Below, piece by piece: positions 26,912-35,876 of a DNA stretch of 64,000 bases. The notes below the pieces were generated by a model. That model was given only the letters and a program-made list of their open reading frames with translations, was not told the DNA's origin and did not search any database. How positions within the stretch are numbered: position 1 is the first letter of the stretch; each line of letters starts with the position of its first letter. Position numbers and translations under genes: made by a program. Source of the stretch: Paraburkholderia ferrariae NBRC 106233 (GTDB lineage: Bacteria > Pseudomonadota > Gammaproteobacteria > Burkholderiales > Burkholderiaceae); NCBI RefSeq assembly GCF_000685035.1, contig NZ_BAYB01000004.1:186001-250000 (forward strand). Direction: 5' to 3'.

Positions 26912-27755
26912 GATTCGTACCTTCACGGTGACTCCCGTTGCGAACAGTCGTGTTCACGACCGGTCAGTGCAGGATAAGGTACGCATGCTTAAGGCGAGAT
27001 TATGCGGGCATCACAGTCGTTACGATTGCGTTCGAAGTCTCTGTCGCGCAATCTTATGCGCGTGGAGTCCTGCTGTGGTCGCTGAGCCTAGAGGATGAAG
27101 AGGCCCCAGGAGCCGTGATGCAGCGCTGGCAAAGACGTGTCTGGAGCAGGGCACGTCCCGCGCGTTATACGGTTTCATTCGGATGGCAGGCGCGTATTCA
27201 CAATACAGTTTCTGTCGTTAAGTGCACGGCGGCCGCGCGCTGGTGGGCAGGGTGCTCTTCACCCTCACGAACGGATGTCAACCGGGTCTGAAATTGACCT
27301 GCTGGCGTCCTGCAACATGGCCGTCCACCGTTTATCCGTACATCGGGTTCCGTGACTCGTGATACCTGGCGCGCATAACTTCGACTGAGCCAGCGAAACG
27401 TGGGTCCTGAGGCCGTTCATGCCTGTCGCTAAAGAATGCGGCATCCCACGCTTCGAGGTCATTCAACGTCCCGCCCAGGCAGCGAGACGTGTTTGCCTTG
27501 ATAAACCCAACCGCATTGCTGCACCTCATGCATCCCCGCGCCACTATTCTCGCTGAAACCCATCTTCCCCAGTGTTCGCGGTTAGAATTTCCGTCGGCGC
27601 AGGTACATGCAACCCAACAAGTCGGAAGCTGGTTGCGGTGGCGCCGAAAAGAAATCGCAGGCTGTGGCGCTGCAGTCCACGGCGGCGCAAGAGAGCTTTA
27701 GTTTGAGCATGACGCGCGCACGAATTCGAATCAAAAAAAAAGCGAGAGCGAACAA
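26912..27755. other. Gene-poor stretch with one doubtful minus-strand frame
   Basis: A minus-strand frame at 27332-27544 could encode 70 residues with a plausible ending (LEAWDAAFFSDRHERPQDPR, VMRARYHESRNPMYG), but the start is uncertain and I recognise no family. Otherwise no gene is supported. Confidence 0.35.
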
Positions 27756-29618
27756 ATGGGGAAGTCACCTGAAGGACCGACTCGGGAGTTAAGGGCGTTC
27801 ATCGACGCGTCGCGTTTGCCTCGCTGGGCCTCAAATATCTGGTCCTTGCTGCTCGCGGTGGCCGTGACCATGCTCACCTGCATGGCCAGCGGGGCGCTCA
27901 AGACCATGGCGGGTGAAATCGCACCTCTCTGGTTGACCAATGCGGTCCTCCTCGCACAGTTAATGGTGGCGCCATCCAGGCAGCGATTCTGGGTACTCGC
28001 AGGTGGGGTGCTCGGCAATATCGCGGCCAACCTTCTCGGTGAAAGTCTGGCGGTGTCGCTCTCATATACTGCTGCCGATATCCTCGAGGTGGTGATTGCG
28101 TTCGCCTTTGCGCCACATGTCTCGACGGTCACCGAACTGGTGCGCCCGAGGCCGCTCATCCGATTCCTGGTCGGTGGTGTATCGCTTGCGCCCATCGCAT
28201 CCGGGTTGGTCGCTACGACCCTGCTGCGGGGGCAACTGACCGGCCATATGCTGCCGAACCTTTGTAACTGGTTCGTCTCGGATGCCCTGAGCCTCGCCAT
28301 TTTCACACCGGCTGCTGTCGTCTTCTGGACTGGGGAAGTGCGCCAACTTCTGCGTGCCGACCGTCGCAGGAAAACGGCCTTTCTGCTGCTACTGGTTTGC
28401 ATCGTTACGACTGGCGTATTCGGGCAAAGCCAGTTTCCATTGCGGTATTGGGCGCTCCCGCCTATCGTACTGCTGGCATTTCAGGCCGACCTTGCCGGCG
28501 TACTGGTCGGATTGCTGTTGTGCCTCGCGATTGCGGTGTCGTTCACCATGCGCGGGTCAGGACCGCTCTGGATTTTTCACTATCAGAGTATGGAGGGCCG
28601 CATCTTTTCGTTGCAACTTTTCCTCCTTGCTGCGCTTGGTATTGCGTTACCTATTAGTGCCATTCAGGCGCAGCGGAACCGCCTCATTGCGCTGCTTCGT
28701 GAGGGTGAGAGGCGATACCGGATACTTGCGGAGAACGCGACCGACGTCGTCATGAGTATGTCGCTCGACGGTCGGCTCACATACGTTTCGCCACGAGCCC
28801 AATCGGTAATGAACTGTGCTCCTGACGACCTTATCGGCGTGTACTACCCGGACCTTGTGCTGCCTGACGACCGCGATGCACTGGCTGCGGCCATCGGGAA
28901 CCTGGCAACGGATGTCGCCGAGGCTTCGGAGGTCAGCCGCTTTAAGCGCGCGGATGGTCAGATTCTGTGGATGGAAACTCACCTTCGCCCGGTCATCGAC
29001 CCGTTTTCGGGCAAACCGGAGGCGCTCACGGCTACGGCCCAGGACATTACGGCGCGCAAAGTGACGGAGCAACGCCTCGCAGACGAGCGCAGGGAGCTTC
29101 AAGGGCTTGCATTCCAGGACGGCCTGACGGGCCTCTCTAACCGTCGGCACTTCGACCGTGAGCTGGAGTTTCATTGGCGGCAAGAGGTTTGTGCAGACAG
29201 CGGCAGCTTTGTCGCGGTCGTCATGGTCGATGTCGACGCTTACAAGCGCTATAACGACCACTACGGCCATCAGGCTGGCGACGACTGTTTGCGCACCATT
29301 GCACAAACCATCGCGTCATCAGCCAGGCGCCCGACAGACGTAGTGGCCCGGTACGGCGGCGAAGAATTCGCGTTGATTCTGAAGGATACCAACCAGGAGG
29401 GTGCGCTGGTCGTCGCCGAGCGCATCCGGCAGGCCGTTGAGAGCCTGCGGATTCCGCACCCGGCGAGCAGCGCCGGCATTGTCACGGTGAGCCTTGGTGT
29501 GGCGGCTCATAAACCGAACGGAGGCGACGACGGGCGCAGCCTGGTTGCGGCCGCGGACCGGGGGCTTTACGCCGCCAAACGACGCGGTCGGAACCAGGCC
29601 TGCATGGTCGGGGAATGA
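27756..29618 (+). CDS. MASE1-PAS-GGEEF diguanylate cyclase
   Basis: 620 residues. Residues 20-305 form a MASE1 membrane sensor of about eight to ten helices. A PAS domain follows at about 325-440 (YRILAENATDVVMSMSLDGR, ending TATAQDITARK). The GGEEF domain is at about 450-615, with DGLTGLSNRRHFD, the active-site RYGGEEFALIL and a C-terminal AADRGLYAAKRRGRN. The intact GGEEF motif predicts c-di-GMP synthesis. No RxxD inhibitory site stands the usual five residues before GGEEF. It is monocistronic and divides the accessory region from the metal island. Confidence 0.93.
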   Translation: MGKSPEGPTRELRAFIDASRLPRWASNIWSLLLAVAVTMLTCMASGALKTMAGEIAPLWLTNAVLLAQLMVAPSRQRFWVLAGGVLGNIAANLLGESLAVSLSYTAADILEVVIAFAFAPHVSTVTELVRPRPLIRFLVGGVSLAPIASGLVATTLLRGQLTGHMLPNLCNWFVSDALSLAIFTPAAVVFWTGEVRQLLRADRRRKTAFLLLLVCIVTTGVFGQSQFPLRYWALPPIVLLAFQADLAGVLVGLLLCLAIAVSFTMRGSGPLWIFHYQSMEGRIFSLQLFLLAALGIALPISAIQAQRNRLIALLREGERRYRILAENATDVVMSMSLDGRLTYVSPRAQSVMNCAPDDLIGVYYPDLVLPDDRDALAAAIGNLATDVAEASEVSRFKRADGQILWMETHLRPVIDPFSGKPEALTATAQDITARKVTEQRLADERRELQGLAFQDGLTGLSNRRHFDRELEFHWRQEVCADSGSFVAVVMVDVDAYKRYNDHYGHQAGDDCLRTIAQTIASSARRPTDVVARYGGEEFALILKDTNQEGALVVAERIRQAVESLRIPHPASSAGIVTVSLGVAAHKPNGGDDGRSLVAAADRGLYAAKRRGRNQACMVGE

Positions 29619-29780
29619 AGGCGAACGCCGTGTCCGCATGCGCGTCAGTTAATGCACTCCAATGGATGTGCCCAGGCCCGTGGCCACGACGCTTACGCAA
29701 TGCCTCATCGAACAGTGTCGGTGGACTGGAGTCAGTTGCCTTCGGAGGAGTGGTCCCTCTGTTAATCCATCTCGCGCCGC

Positions 29781-30509
29781 TCAAAGCGACGTCGTGACGG
29801 CTGTCAACCACGCCGGACTAGCAGTCAACAGTGCCGTTTCCAGGGCCCTGTCGAGCCCGGTAAGCACGAGCAGGCCAAAGGCGATGAACACCGTTCCGAG
29901 AGCGGTTTTTCCAACGGCTCCCGCGGAGCCAAGCCGACCTCGAAGCCGCGATATGGAGGCCCGGGAAAGGGAACCAAGAATCGCAAGCGGAAGGCCGGCT
30001 CCGATGCCAAATATGCCCATCAGCAGCGCGATACCACCGAGACTCCTGCTTTGCGAGGCGAGCGTGGTTGCCGCGCCCAATGTTGGGCCGACGCAGGGGC
30101 TCCAGACGGCTCCGAGAAGCAGTCCGACCGCGAACTGGCCAGACAGGGTGTCGCCCTTTATCCGGCTGAGCCAGTTCTGGCTGGGACCACCTATCCCAGC
30201 GGTCGCGCGGTTCAAGACGGCCTGCAGTCGCTGGGAAATCATTGCAAGCCCAAACAGAATCATCAGCACGGCGGCCACGCGACGGAACACCTCGTTATCC
30301 AGTCCCAGCGACACACCGACTGTCGCTACAAAAATGCCGATGACTGAGAACGACACACCCAATCCGGCTGCAAGTGCAACTACCCCCAGCCGATGTACCG
30401 CCAATGCAGACACAGCGAGTACGGGAAGGAGGGCGAGCACGCACGGTGACAGCGTCGTCAGGGTTCCGGCGAGGAACCCGAGCGCGTACGTACCCGGAGT
30501 CAAATCCAT
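29781..30509 (-). CDS. ccdA: CcdA/DsbD-type thiol-disulfide transmembrane protein
   Basis: 242 residues, about six membrane helices. Paired Cys are visible in TTLSPCVLALLPVL and AVWSPCVGPTLGAA, the two redox Cys of the CcdA family that pass electrons from cytoplasmic thioredoxin to the periplasm. ATG 30509 overlaps the stop of the thioredoxin-like gene by one base (TAATG), so they are coupled. It likely reduces the partner's CPTC site. A longer in-frame start is rejected because it would overlap the partner gene. Confidence 0.9.
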   Translation of the reverse strand: MDLTPGTYALGFLAGTLTTLSPCVLALLPVLAVSALAVHRLGVVALAAGLGVSFSVIGIFVATVGVSLGLDNEVFRRVAAVLMILFGLAMISQRLQAVLNRATAGIGGPSQNWLSRIKGDTLSGQFAVGLLLGAVWSPCVGPTLGAATTLASQSRSLGGIALLMGIFGIGAGLPLAILGSLSRASISRLRGRLGSAGAVGKTALGTVFIAFGLLVLTGLDRALETALLTASPAWLTAVTTSL

Positions 30510-30895
30510 TACAGGGCCTTGGCAAACGTGTTCCTGATGTCCTGCTCGCGTGTCTGCCCCGTGGAGCGCGCGACCTCGTGGCCGCCCTTGAACACAACGA
30601 AGGTCGACTGCTGGGTCACTTTCATTGCCCGCTTCAGGGCAACTTCCTTGTCGTAGTCGGCCACGAAAATGGTCATATCTTTCATTTCCGGGCTCGCTGC
30701 CAGGCGGTCCACAATGGGTTGTTGGACCTTGCAGGTCGGGCACCAGGTCGCATGGAAGTAGACGATGTTTGGCTTTCTGTCGGCGTTCAGCCTGTCGAAC
30801 TGGGCTTGGTTGAACGGCTGCTCGCCAGCGAAAGCAGCACTGACGACCAGTAACAAGCTCGACACGAGCAGGTATCTGCGAATAACTTTCAGCAT
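30509..30895 (-). CDS. Periplasmic thioredoxin-like protein
   Basis: 128 residues. The signal peptide ends near SAAFA, then a thioredoxin fold with active site ATWCPTCKVQQP and the cis-Pro region QSTFVVFKGG. Coupled to ccdA, which would supply electrons. In this setting next to mer genes it may keep periplasmic metal-binding thiols reduced (inference). Confidence 0.88.
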   Translation of the reverse strand: MLKVIRRYLLVSSLLLVVSAAFAGEQPFNQAQFDRLNADRKPNIVYFHATWCPTCKVQQPIVDRLAASPEMKDMTIFVADYDKEVALKRAMKVTQQSTFVVFKGGHEVARSTGQTREQDIRNTFAKAL

Positions 30896-31086
30896 TGTGG
30901 TTTACCCAGAGATAAGCACAGCGTTATTGTTAGACGTCCCAGAGACGAAATGATTGCGCCTCTTGGGTTGTGGTTGCAAGTAAAGTTCGGGTTGCCTGTT
31001 GACCGCCAGACCCGTCTCACTGGTGAGCCCTGTCCCGGTTGTGTCGGTGGTGATGTGTGCTACGGGCACGCCTTGCGTTAAAGCGT

Positions 31087-31497
31087 TCACCGGGTCAGCT
31101 CATCGCCGTTCATGAGCGTGTCGATGAGCGGGCACGACACCTTGCCTTTCGACGTCGAGCAGCGCTGTACCAGGTTCGCCAACGCGGCTTCCAGCATGGA
31201 CAAATCCTGGATGCGCTGCCGCACATCGACAAGCTTGTGTTCGGCGATAGCGCGCGCGGCGTTGCATGCCTGACCATCGTGCAGGGACAGCAGGGCCTCC
31301 ACCTCATCGAGCGAAAAGCCAAGCGACTGGGACCGCCTGATAAAGCGAAGCCTTGTCAGTATGGCTGCCGGGTATCGGCGGATGCTGCCTATCGGACGGG
31401 GTGGCGCCGGTAGTAACCCGCGACGATGGTAGTACCTCACTGTTTCGACGTTAACCTCTGCCGCTTCAGCCAGTTGTCCGATGGTCATTTCCTGCAT
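31087..31497 (-). CDS. merR: Mercury-responsive regulator MerR
   Basis: 136 residues. N-terminal winged HTH (TIGQLAEAAEVNVETVRYYH), dimer helix, and three Cys at the MerR positions: GQACNAAR, QRCSTSKG and VSCPLI. These bind Hg(II) across the dimer. It is divergent from merT, and the shared promoter carries the expected dyad in a 19-bp spacer. It represses without mercury and activates with it by untwisting the DNA. Confidence 0.93.
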   Translation of the reverse strand: MQEMTIGQLAEAAEVNVETVRYYHRRGLLPAPPRPIGSIRRYPAAILTRLRFIRRSQSLGFSLDEVEALLSLHDGQACNAARAIAEHKLVDVRQRIQDLSMLEAALANLVQRCSTSKGKVSCPLIDTLMNGDELTR

Positions 31498-31504
31498 GGC
31501 GCGC

Positions 31505-31535
31505 TTGACTCCGTACTTAGGTACGCACCTAGACT
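31505..31535 (+). promoter_or_regulatory. merT promoter with MerR operator
   Basis: -35 TTGACT (31505-31510), -10 TAGACT (31530-31535), 19-bp spacer containing CCGTAC-TTA-GGTACG. The overlong spacer and the dyad inside it are diagnostic of MerR-family activation. Confidence 0.9.
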
Positions 31536-31564
31536 AGACTCAACCCGTCCGAAAAGGAAGTGCC

Positions 31565-31915
31565 ATGCGACCTCGCTGGGCCACTACCGGCTCCTTGTTA
31601 GCCGGAACTGCTGCCGCATTCGGGGCATCCGCCTGTTGTGCCGGCCCCTTGCTCCTAGTCGTGCTGGGCCTCGGGGGCGCCTGGGGCTCGCGCCTGACCG
31701 CGTTGCAGCCGGTCCAACCCCTGTTTGTTGTCATATCCATCGCCTTTTTCGCGGTCGCTTTCCGCAGGCTCTACGCCAGGTCCGAAGAATGTGCGGTGGG
31801 CAAAGCCTGCGCGGTGCCTTCGGCGCGCCATCGGCAGCGCTTCATTTTCTGGGTCGTGATGCCGGCCGCGCTCGCACTGATGTCGTTCCCCCTGTATGCG
31901 CCGCTCTTCTATTGA
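31565..31915 (+). CDS. merT: Mercuric ion transporter MerT
   Basis: 116 residues, three membrane helices. The Cys pair in the first helix (GASACCAGPLLLV) and the second pair on the cytoplasmic loop (SEECAVGKACAVP) take Hg(II) from MerP and move it inward. AAGGA precedes the ATG. No merA reductase follows within the window, so imported mercury would have no local detoxification step; merA may be elsewhere. Confidence 0.93.
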   Translation: MRPRWATTGSLLAGTAAAFGASACCAGPLLLVVLGLGGAWGSRLTALQPVQPLFVVISIAFFAVAFRRLYARSEECAVGKACAVPSARHRQRFIFWVVMPAALALMSFPLYAPLFY

Positions 31916-31924
31916 GTACCTGCC

Positions 31925-32212
31925 ATGAAGAAACTGATTGCTGTGTTCGTCGCGACGGCGCTGAGCGCATCCACGGCCCTCGCGGAGGAGCTTCGCACGG
32001 TCACGCTTGACGTCACGAACATGGATTGCGCTGTGTGTCCGATTACGGTTCGCAAGACACTTGAGAAAGTGCCCGGGGTGACCTCGGCAAAGGTCGACTT
32101 CGCAAGCAAACGCGCGGAGGTGGTATTTGACCCGAAGAAGGCTTCGGTCGACGCGTTGACGAACGCCACGACCGATGCCGGCTATCCGTCTCACCTAAAG
32201 CAGGTGCAGTGA
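31925..32212 (+). CDS. merP: Periplasmic mercury-binding protein MerP
   Basis: 95 residues: signal peptide ending ALA, then one HMA fold with the metal site MDCAVCPITV. It captures Hg(II) and hands it to MerT. It starts 10 nt after merT, and its TGA overlaps the ATG of the next gene. Confidence 0.93.
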   Translation: MKKLIAVFVATALSASTALAEELRTVTLDVTNMDCAVCPITVRKTLEKVPGVTSAKVDFASKRAEVVFDPKKASVDALTNATTDAGYPSHLKQVQ

Positions 32213-32424
32213 TGGCTACAGTCGTGCTGGATTCGAGCATCACGTGTCCGGCGTGCGGGCACAGGAAAGACGAGACGATGCCCACCGACGCCTGTGTGTG
32301 GTTTTACGAATGCGAGCATTGCAAGGCAGTGGTCAACCCGAAACCCGGAGATTGCTGCGTGTATTGCTCGTACGGCACCAACAGGTGCCCGCCTATACAG
32401 CAGTCTGGCTCCTGCTGCGCCTGA
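32212..32424 (+). CDS. GDCCVxC-motif small Cys-rich protein (mer-linked copy)
   Basis: 70 residues, cytoplasmic. Contains ITCPACGHRK, a CEHCK pair, PGDCCVYCSYG, NRCPP and a terminal SCC, ten Cys in all. The ATG overlaps the merP stop (TGATG), so it is translated with the mer transport genes. The arrangement suggests a zinc-ribbon-like metal handler, perhaps a mercury chaperone in place of MerA. Its paralogue at 37148 ends the bufferin operon. Confidence 0.85.
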   Translation: MATVVLDSSITCPACGHRKDETMPTDACVWFYECEHCKAVVNPKPGDCCVYCSYGTNRCPPIQQSGSCCA

Positions 32425-32476
32425 CCAGGTTCACGCAATTGGCCAGGCGCAACGCCGGGACGAGTAGACCCGACAG

Positions 32477-33091
32477 TCACCGTTTCCGGAAGCAGCAGTA
32501 AAGAAACTGCTGGCTGGAGCCAGCCGGTGTGTGGTGGTCTTCGAGTGTGCTTGTTACCAACTCGAACCCTGCACCGAATTCATCGGAAAGCTGCTCAGCG
32601 TCGTATCGCCTCACGTCCAGCCTGCTGCACCTGTTTGGTCCCAGTGGTCCGAATGTAGCTATCACAGCGTGACCACCCGGCCTGAGCGCTCTCGTCAGCA
32701 GGTGGACGTAGGCATCTCGCTGCGATGACTCCGTCAGGAAGTGGAAGACGGCGCGGTCATGCCACACGTCGTATCGATGCTCAGGCAGGTCGACCATCGT
32801 AATATCGGATTCGACCCACGTTACCTGCCCGGCGATAGAACCCAAACGCTTCCTTGTCGTATCGAGAGCGACGGCGGACATATCGAGTACGGTCAGGTTC
32901 CGGTACCCGCGCAAAAGTAAATCATCGACCAGCGTCGACTCTCCTCCACCCACGTCAATCACGGCTGCATTCCGGTCCGACGCAACTTCGACAATCAGTT
33001 TCAGTGAGACTTCAAGGTGCGCGCGGTACCAACTGACTGCATCCGGGGCTTTGGACCGGTACACGTCTTCCCAGTGACTTTTGCTGTCCAT
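32477..33091 (-). CDS. Class I SAM-dependent methyltransferase
   Basis: 204 residues. The SAM-binding motif is AAVIDVGGGESTLVDDLL, followed by an acidic loop (LTVLDMSAVAL), VESDITMVDLP and a later RPGGHAVIATFG. ATG 33091 with AAGGAT upstream. The substrate is not evident. It is convergent with the mer operon; a role in metal or metalloid methylation is possible but unsupported. Confidence 0.85.
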   Translation of the reverse strand: MDSKSHWEDVYRSKAPDAVSWYRAHLEVSLKLIVEVASDRNAAVIDVGGGESTLVDDLLLRGYRNLTVLDMSAVALDTTRKRLGSIAGQVTWVESDITMVDLPEHRYDVWHDRAVFHFLTESSQRDAYVHLLTRALRPGGHAVIATFGPLGPNRCSRLDVRRYDAEQLSDEFGAGFELVTSTLEDHHTPAGSSQQFLYCCFRKR

Positions 33092-33215
33092 CTCGCATCC
33101 TTGAACGCCGCACCTTGGTGCAGTTCCATGATAGGTGAAGCCATTTGGCCACGAAACCGGTGCATGCCCAGTTGGAGCCATTCGTGAATCAGCAACTATT
33201 CGAATTACCCGCGCG

Positions 33216-33869
33216 CTAACGCTGCGTCATCCAGCTCAAGAGTCGCTCGCCATACCGGCCGCCCAACGACAGATAAAGCGCGGCGACACCGAGGTTCCAC
33301 AGCAAAATCATCGCAGTGGCGTCGAGCGGATGGAGAATCGACAAGGCCACGGAAGTCATTGCAGCGACCGCGAGACTTCCTGCCATGATGACCGGGCCCG
33401 GCGACAGTCGGGCAACGTGACGCAGCATGATAAGCATGACGAGCGATAGCGGCATACCGACTAACACGAGCGTAGAAAAGCATTTGGCCGTCTCGCCGAT
33501 TGAAATACCTTCCGGGCCGATTGTGACCCAATTGGTCAGGCAACCGTAGCCAATCGTGGCGACCCAAACGAGCGCGAAGGGGGCAGGTAAAAGAAGCCAG
33601 CGGCGCGACATGCCTGGCACGCTGGCAAGAAAAGCACCCGCGGCGGCCAGAATACCTGTTGTCATGGCTGCAGCGACGCCGACGACATAAGGAGGTTGAT
33701 GCAGTTTGACTGCGATGTCGGCACGTACCCCGTGCGCGATACCGACGAAAAGCATCACAGCTCCCGCAAACAGCAACCAGCATGCGGCTCTTGCCGCAGG
33801 AGCACGCAGACGCCTGACAGGTGTTGCGTCTGCGACCAGGACATCAATCAGGTCGGAGGTTCGGGTCAT
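33216..33869 (-). CDS. NrsF-type (DUF1109) membrane anti-sigma factor
   Basis: 217 residues with about six membrane helices after a short cytoplasmic N-terminus (TSDLIDVLVADATPVRRL), the layout of DUF1109/NrsF proteins. The ATG overlaps the stop of the sigma gene by 4 nt. In Caulobacter NrsF binds SigF and releases it under metal or oxidative stress, using periplasm-facing Cys; here Cys occur in ARAACWLLF, YGCLTNW and AKCFSTL. Confidence 0.88.
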   Translation of the reverse strand: MTRTSDLIDVLVADATPVRRLRAPAARAACWLLFAGAVMLFVGIAHGVRADIAVKLHQPPYVVGVAAAMTTGILAAAGAFLASVPGMSRRWLLLPAPFALVWVATIGYGCLTNWVTIGPEGISIGETAKCFSTLVLVGMPLSLVMLIMLRHVARLSPGPVIMAGSLAVAAMTSVALSILHPLDATAMILLWNLGVAALYLSLGGRYGERLLSWMTQR

Positions 33870-34525
33870 GATTCGTTACCTTTCTGCCGGAACATTTCCC
33901 GTAGTCGTTTCATTGCCCGGTGAGTGGCTACTTTCAATGCCGCAACCGACATTCCGCTTGTGGCAGCAGCCTCCTGCAGTGACATTTCCTCCAGCTTCAG
34001 CATGCGCATCGCGTCACGCTGGCCGCCCGTCAATTGTTCGATAGCTTCCCGTACCAGGCGGGCGTCCACCGCCTCTTCCTGTAAGTTCGCTGCATCAGCA
34101 ACAAAGGTTTCCAGCTCTTTTTCCATTGAAGATTCGTGTGAGCAAACGCGTCCACGCCGACGCAGACCGTCGACAATGCGTCTGTTTGCAATGGCGACCA
34201 GCCACGGGCCGAACGGGCGGGACGGGTCGTAGGTGTTGCGCGCTGAGTGCACGGTTAGCAACGCGTCCTGAACTGTGTCCTCAATGTCGTCGGCATTCCG
34301 GATGTGCCGTGCCGCGAGCGCACGAAGATAGGGGGTGATGTCTTCGAGCAACCGACGATAGGCATCCTGGTCGCCGGTTTGCGCCTGCGCCATGGTCAGG
34401 GACCAGTCCAGCTTGCCATCCGCACGACTGGCTAGAGGCTCAGTCTGCCGGGTCGGCGTGGACGAGCCTCGGCCCTTTCTCTCGGAGCCTGGAAGTGGAT
34501 GGGGCGGGGGTGGGTGCCGGAGCAT
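33866..34525 (-). CDS. sigF: ECF sigma factor, SigF-like
   Basis: 219 residues from ATG 34525. Region 2 (AYRRLLEDITPYLRALAARH, DIEDTVQDALLTVH) and region 4 (QEAAATSGMSVAALKVATHR) are complete. The first 40 residues are Pro/Arg-rich and may not be translated; a later ATG at 34393 would cut into the start of region 2, and neither has an SD, so the true start is unsure. Partner of the NrsF-like protein; its likely target is the promoter at 34583 in front of the bufferin genes. Confidence 0.88.
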   Translation of the reverse strand: MLRHPPPPHPLPGSERKGRGSSTPTRQTEPLASRADGKLDWSLTMAQAQTGDQDAYRRLLEDITPYLRALAARHIRNADDIEDTVQDALLTVHSARNTYDPSRPFGPWLVAIANRRIVDGLRRRGRVCSHESSMEKELETFVADAANLQEEAVDARLVREAIEQLTGGQRDAMRMLKLEEMSLQEAAATSGMSVAALKVATHRAMKRLREMFRQKGNES

Positions 34526-34582
34526 GAGGAAATTTTGCGGCGCGGTCGATGGTTTGTCACGCAGAAAAAGTTTGATTGGGCC

Positions 34583-34608
34583 GTAACCTTTTGCGGCGAC
34601 CGACCGAA
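34583..34608 (+). promoter_or_regulatory. SigF-type ECF promoter of the bufferin operon
   Basis: GTAACC (34583-34588), 16 nt, then CGAA (34605-34608). This matches exactly the Caulobacter SigF consensus GTAACC-N16-CGAA as I know it. It sits 51 nt before the bufA start and divergent from the sigma gene. Confidence 0.8.
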
Positions 34609-34658
34609 CTTCATTAGACGGCCGGAATGCCGGGCCGCAACCCTCAGGAGGAAGCGTG

Positions 34659-34970
34659 ATGAATAAACGTGTTATGGCCGCCTCGGCCTTTTCGTCGGCA
34701 ATCGGGCTGGCACTTGCCATGCAGACGGTACCGCTCCAGGCTCAGACCATGAAGGACATGCCGCAAGTTGTGAAAGACAACATGGCGAGGATGGCGGCAA
34801 ACAAACTGGAGAAGTGTTACGGAGTCAACGCCGTATCGAAAAACGACTGCGCTGAAGGCGCACACTCCTGCGCCGGACAAGCGACGCAGGCACGCGACGC
34901 GAAGTCGTTCGTTCTGTTGCCCGCTGGAGATTGCAGCAAAATCCAGGGCGGCAAGCTGAAGCCAGCCTGA
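34659..34970 (+). CDS. bufA: Bufferin precursor, DUF2282 (BufA1-like)
   Basis: 103 residues with AGGAGG upstream of ATG 34659. Signal peptide about 1-28 (ending LQAQ), then KLEKCYGVNAVSKNDC, AEGAHSCAGQAT and FVLLPAGDCSKIQGG. The four Cys lie at about 53, 64, 71 and 92, all in the DUF2282 pattern. In bufferins a MNIO enzyme converts central Cys to thiooxazole-type heterocycles, and the exported peptide sequesters copper. The upstream ATG-like GTG at 34656 is not needed. Confidence 0.88.
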   Translation: MNKRVMAASAFSSAIGLALAMQTVPLQAQTMKDMPQVVKDNMARMAANKLEKCYGVNAVSKNDCAEGAHSCAGQATQARDAKSFVLLPAGDCSKIQGGKLKPA

Positions 34971-34985
34971 GCAGGCGGGGATTTC

Positions 34986-35876
34986 ATGGATGCTGTTTAC
35001 GCATCGTCGCAATTTGCGCATGGCCTGATTCCGGCATGCGCCGGGGTCGGGCTGCGCTTTCGGCACCATCAGGAGGTTGTCGAAGAGCAGCCGGCGGCGG
35101 CCTGGTTCGAAGTGCATACCGAGAATTACATGAGCGGGGGCAGCGCTCCGGCCTATCTGGACGCCATTCGACGGGACTATCCAATCTCACTCCACGGGGT
35201 AGGACTTTCTTTGGGCAGCGCCGAAGGCATCGATGTTCGACATCTCGAGCGTGTGCGCGATGTGATGAAGCGAGTTGAGCCCGGGCTGGTTTCTGAACAT
35301 CTTTCCTGGAGCATCAGCGGTGGCATCTACCTCGCCGACCTGCTGCCGCTGCCGATGACGGAAGAAGCGCTGGGCATTGTCTGCACTCGTGTCGACCAGG
35401 CCCAGACTTGCCTGCAGCAGCGGATTTCATTAGAAAATCCGTCGACCTATCTGCGCTTCCGGCATTCGACCATCCCGGAGTGGGAATTTCTTGCAGAGGT
35501 CGCGCAGCGCACGGGATGCGGCATTCTCTGCGACGTCAACAACATCTATGTCAGTGCCAGCAATCACGGCTGGAATGCACTGGCCTATCTTGACGCTCTG
35601 CCGGCGAAGTCGGTTACCGAGGTCCACCTGGCCGGGCACAGCATCCGACAGCTTGACCAGGGCCGGACAATTCGCATTGACGACCACGGCTCGCGCGTCG
35701 CGCCTCCCGTGTGGGACCTGTTTGAGCAGGCCCTCAAACGTTTTGGACCGGTTCCCACGCTAATTGAATGGGACACTGATGTACCGGCGCTTGGGGTTCT
35801 GATGGAAGAAGCCGCGATTGCAGAGGCCGCTATTGAGAGGCAGCGAAATGACAACCTGTGCACCAACGCTCCTTGA
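34986..35876 (+). CDS. bufB: MNIO-family (DUF692) bufferin-modifying enzyme BufB
   Basis: 296 residues, cytoplasmic TIM-barrel of the DUF692 family. Metal-ligand regions are visible: WFEVHTENYMS, SLHGVGLSLGS, VSEHLSW, SLENPSTYL, CDVNNIYVSA, EVHLAGHS, and IEWDTDVPAL. These enzymes use an iron cluster to oxidise Cys in the precursor. It starts 15 nt after bufA and overlaps bufC by 29 nt. Confidence 0.92.
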   Translation: MDAVYASSQFAHGLIPACAGVGLRFRHHQEVVEEQPAAAWFEVHTENYMSGGSAPAYLDAIRRDYPISLHGVGLSLGSAEGIDVRHLERVRDVMKRVEPGLVSEHLSWSISGGIYLADLLPLPMTEEALGIVCTRVDQAQTCLQQRISLENPSTYLRFRHSTIPEWEFLAEVAQRTGCGILCDVNNIYVSASNHGWNALAYLDALPAKSVTEVHLAGHSIRQLDQGRTIRIDDHGSRVAPPVWDLFEQALKRFGPVPTLIEWDTDVPALGVLMEEAAIAEAAIERQRNDNLCTNAP

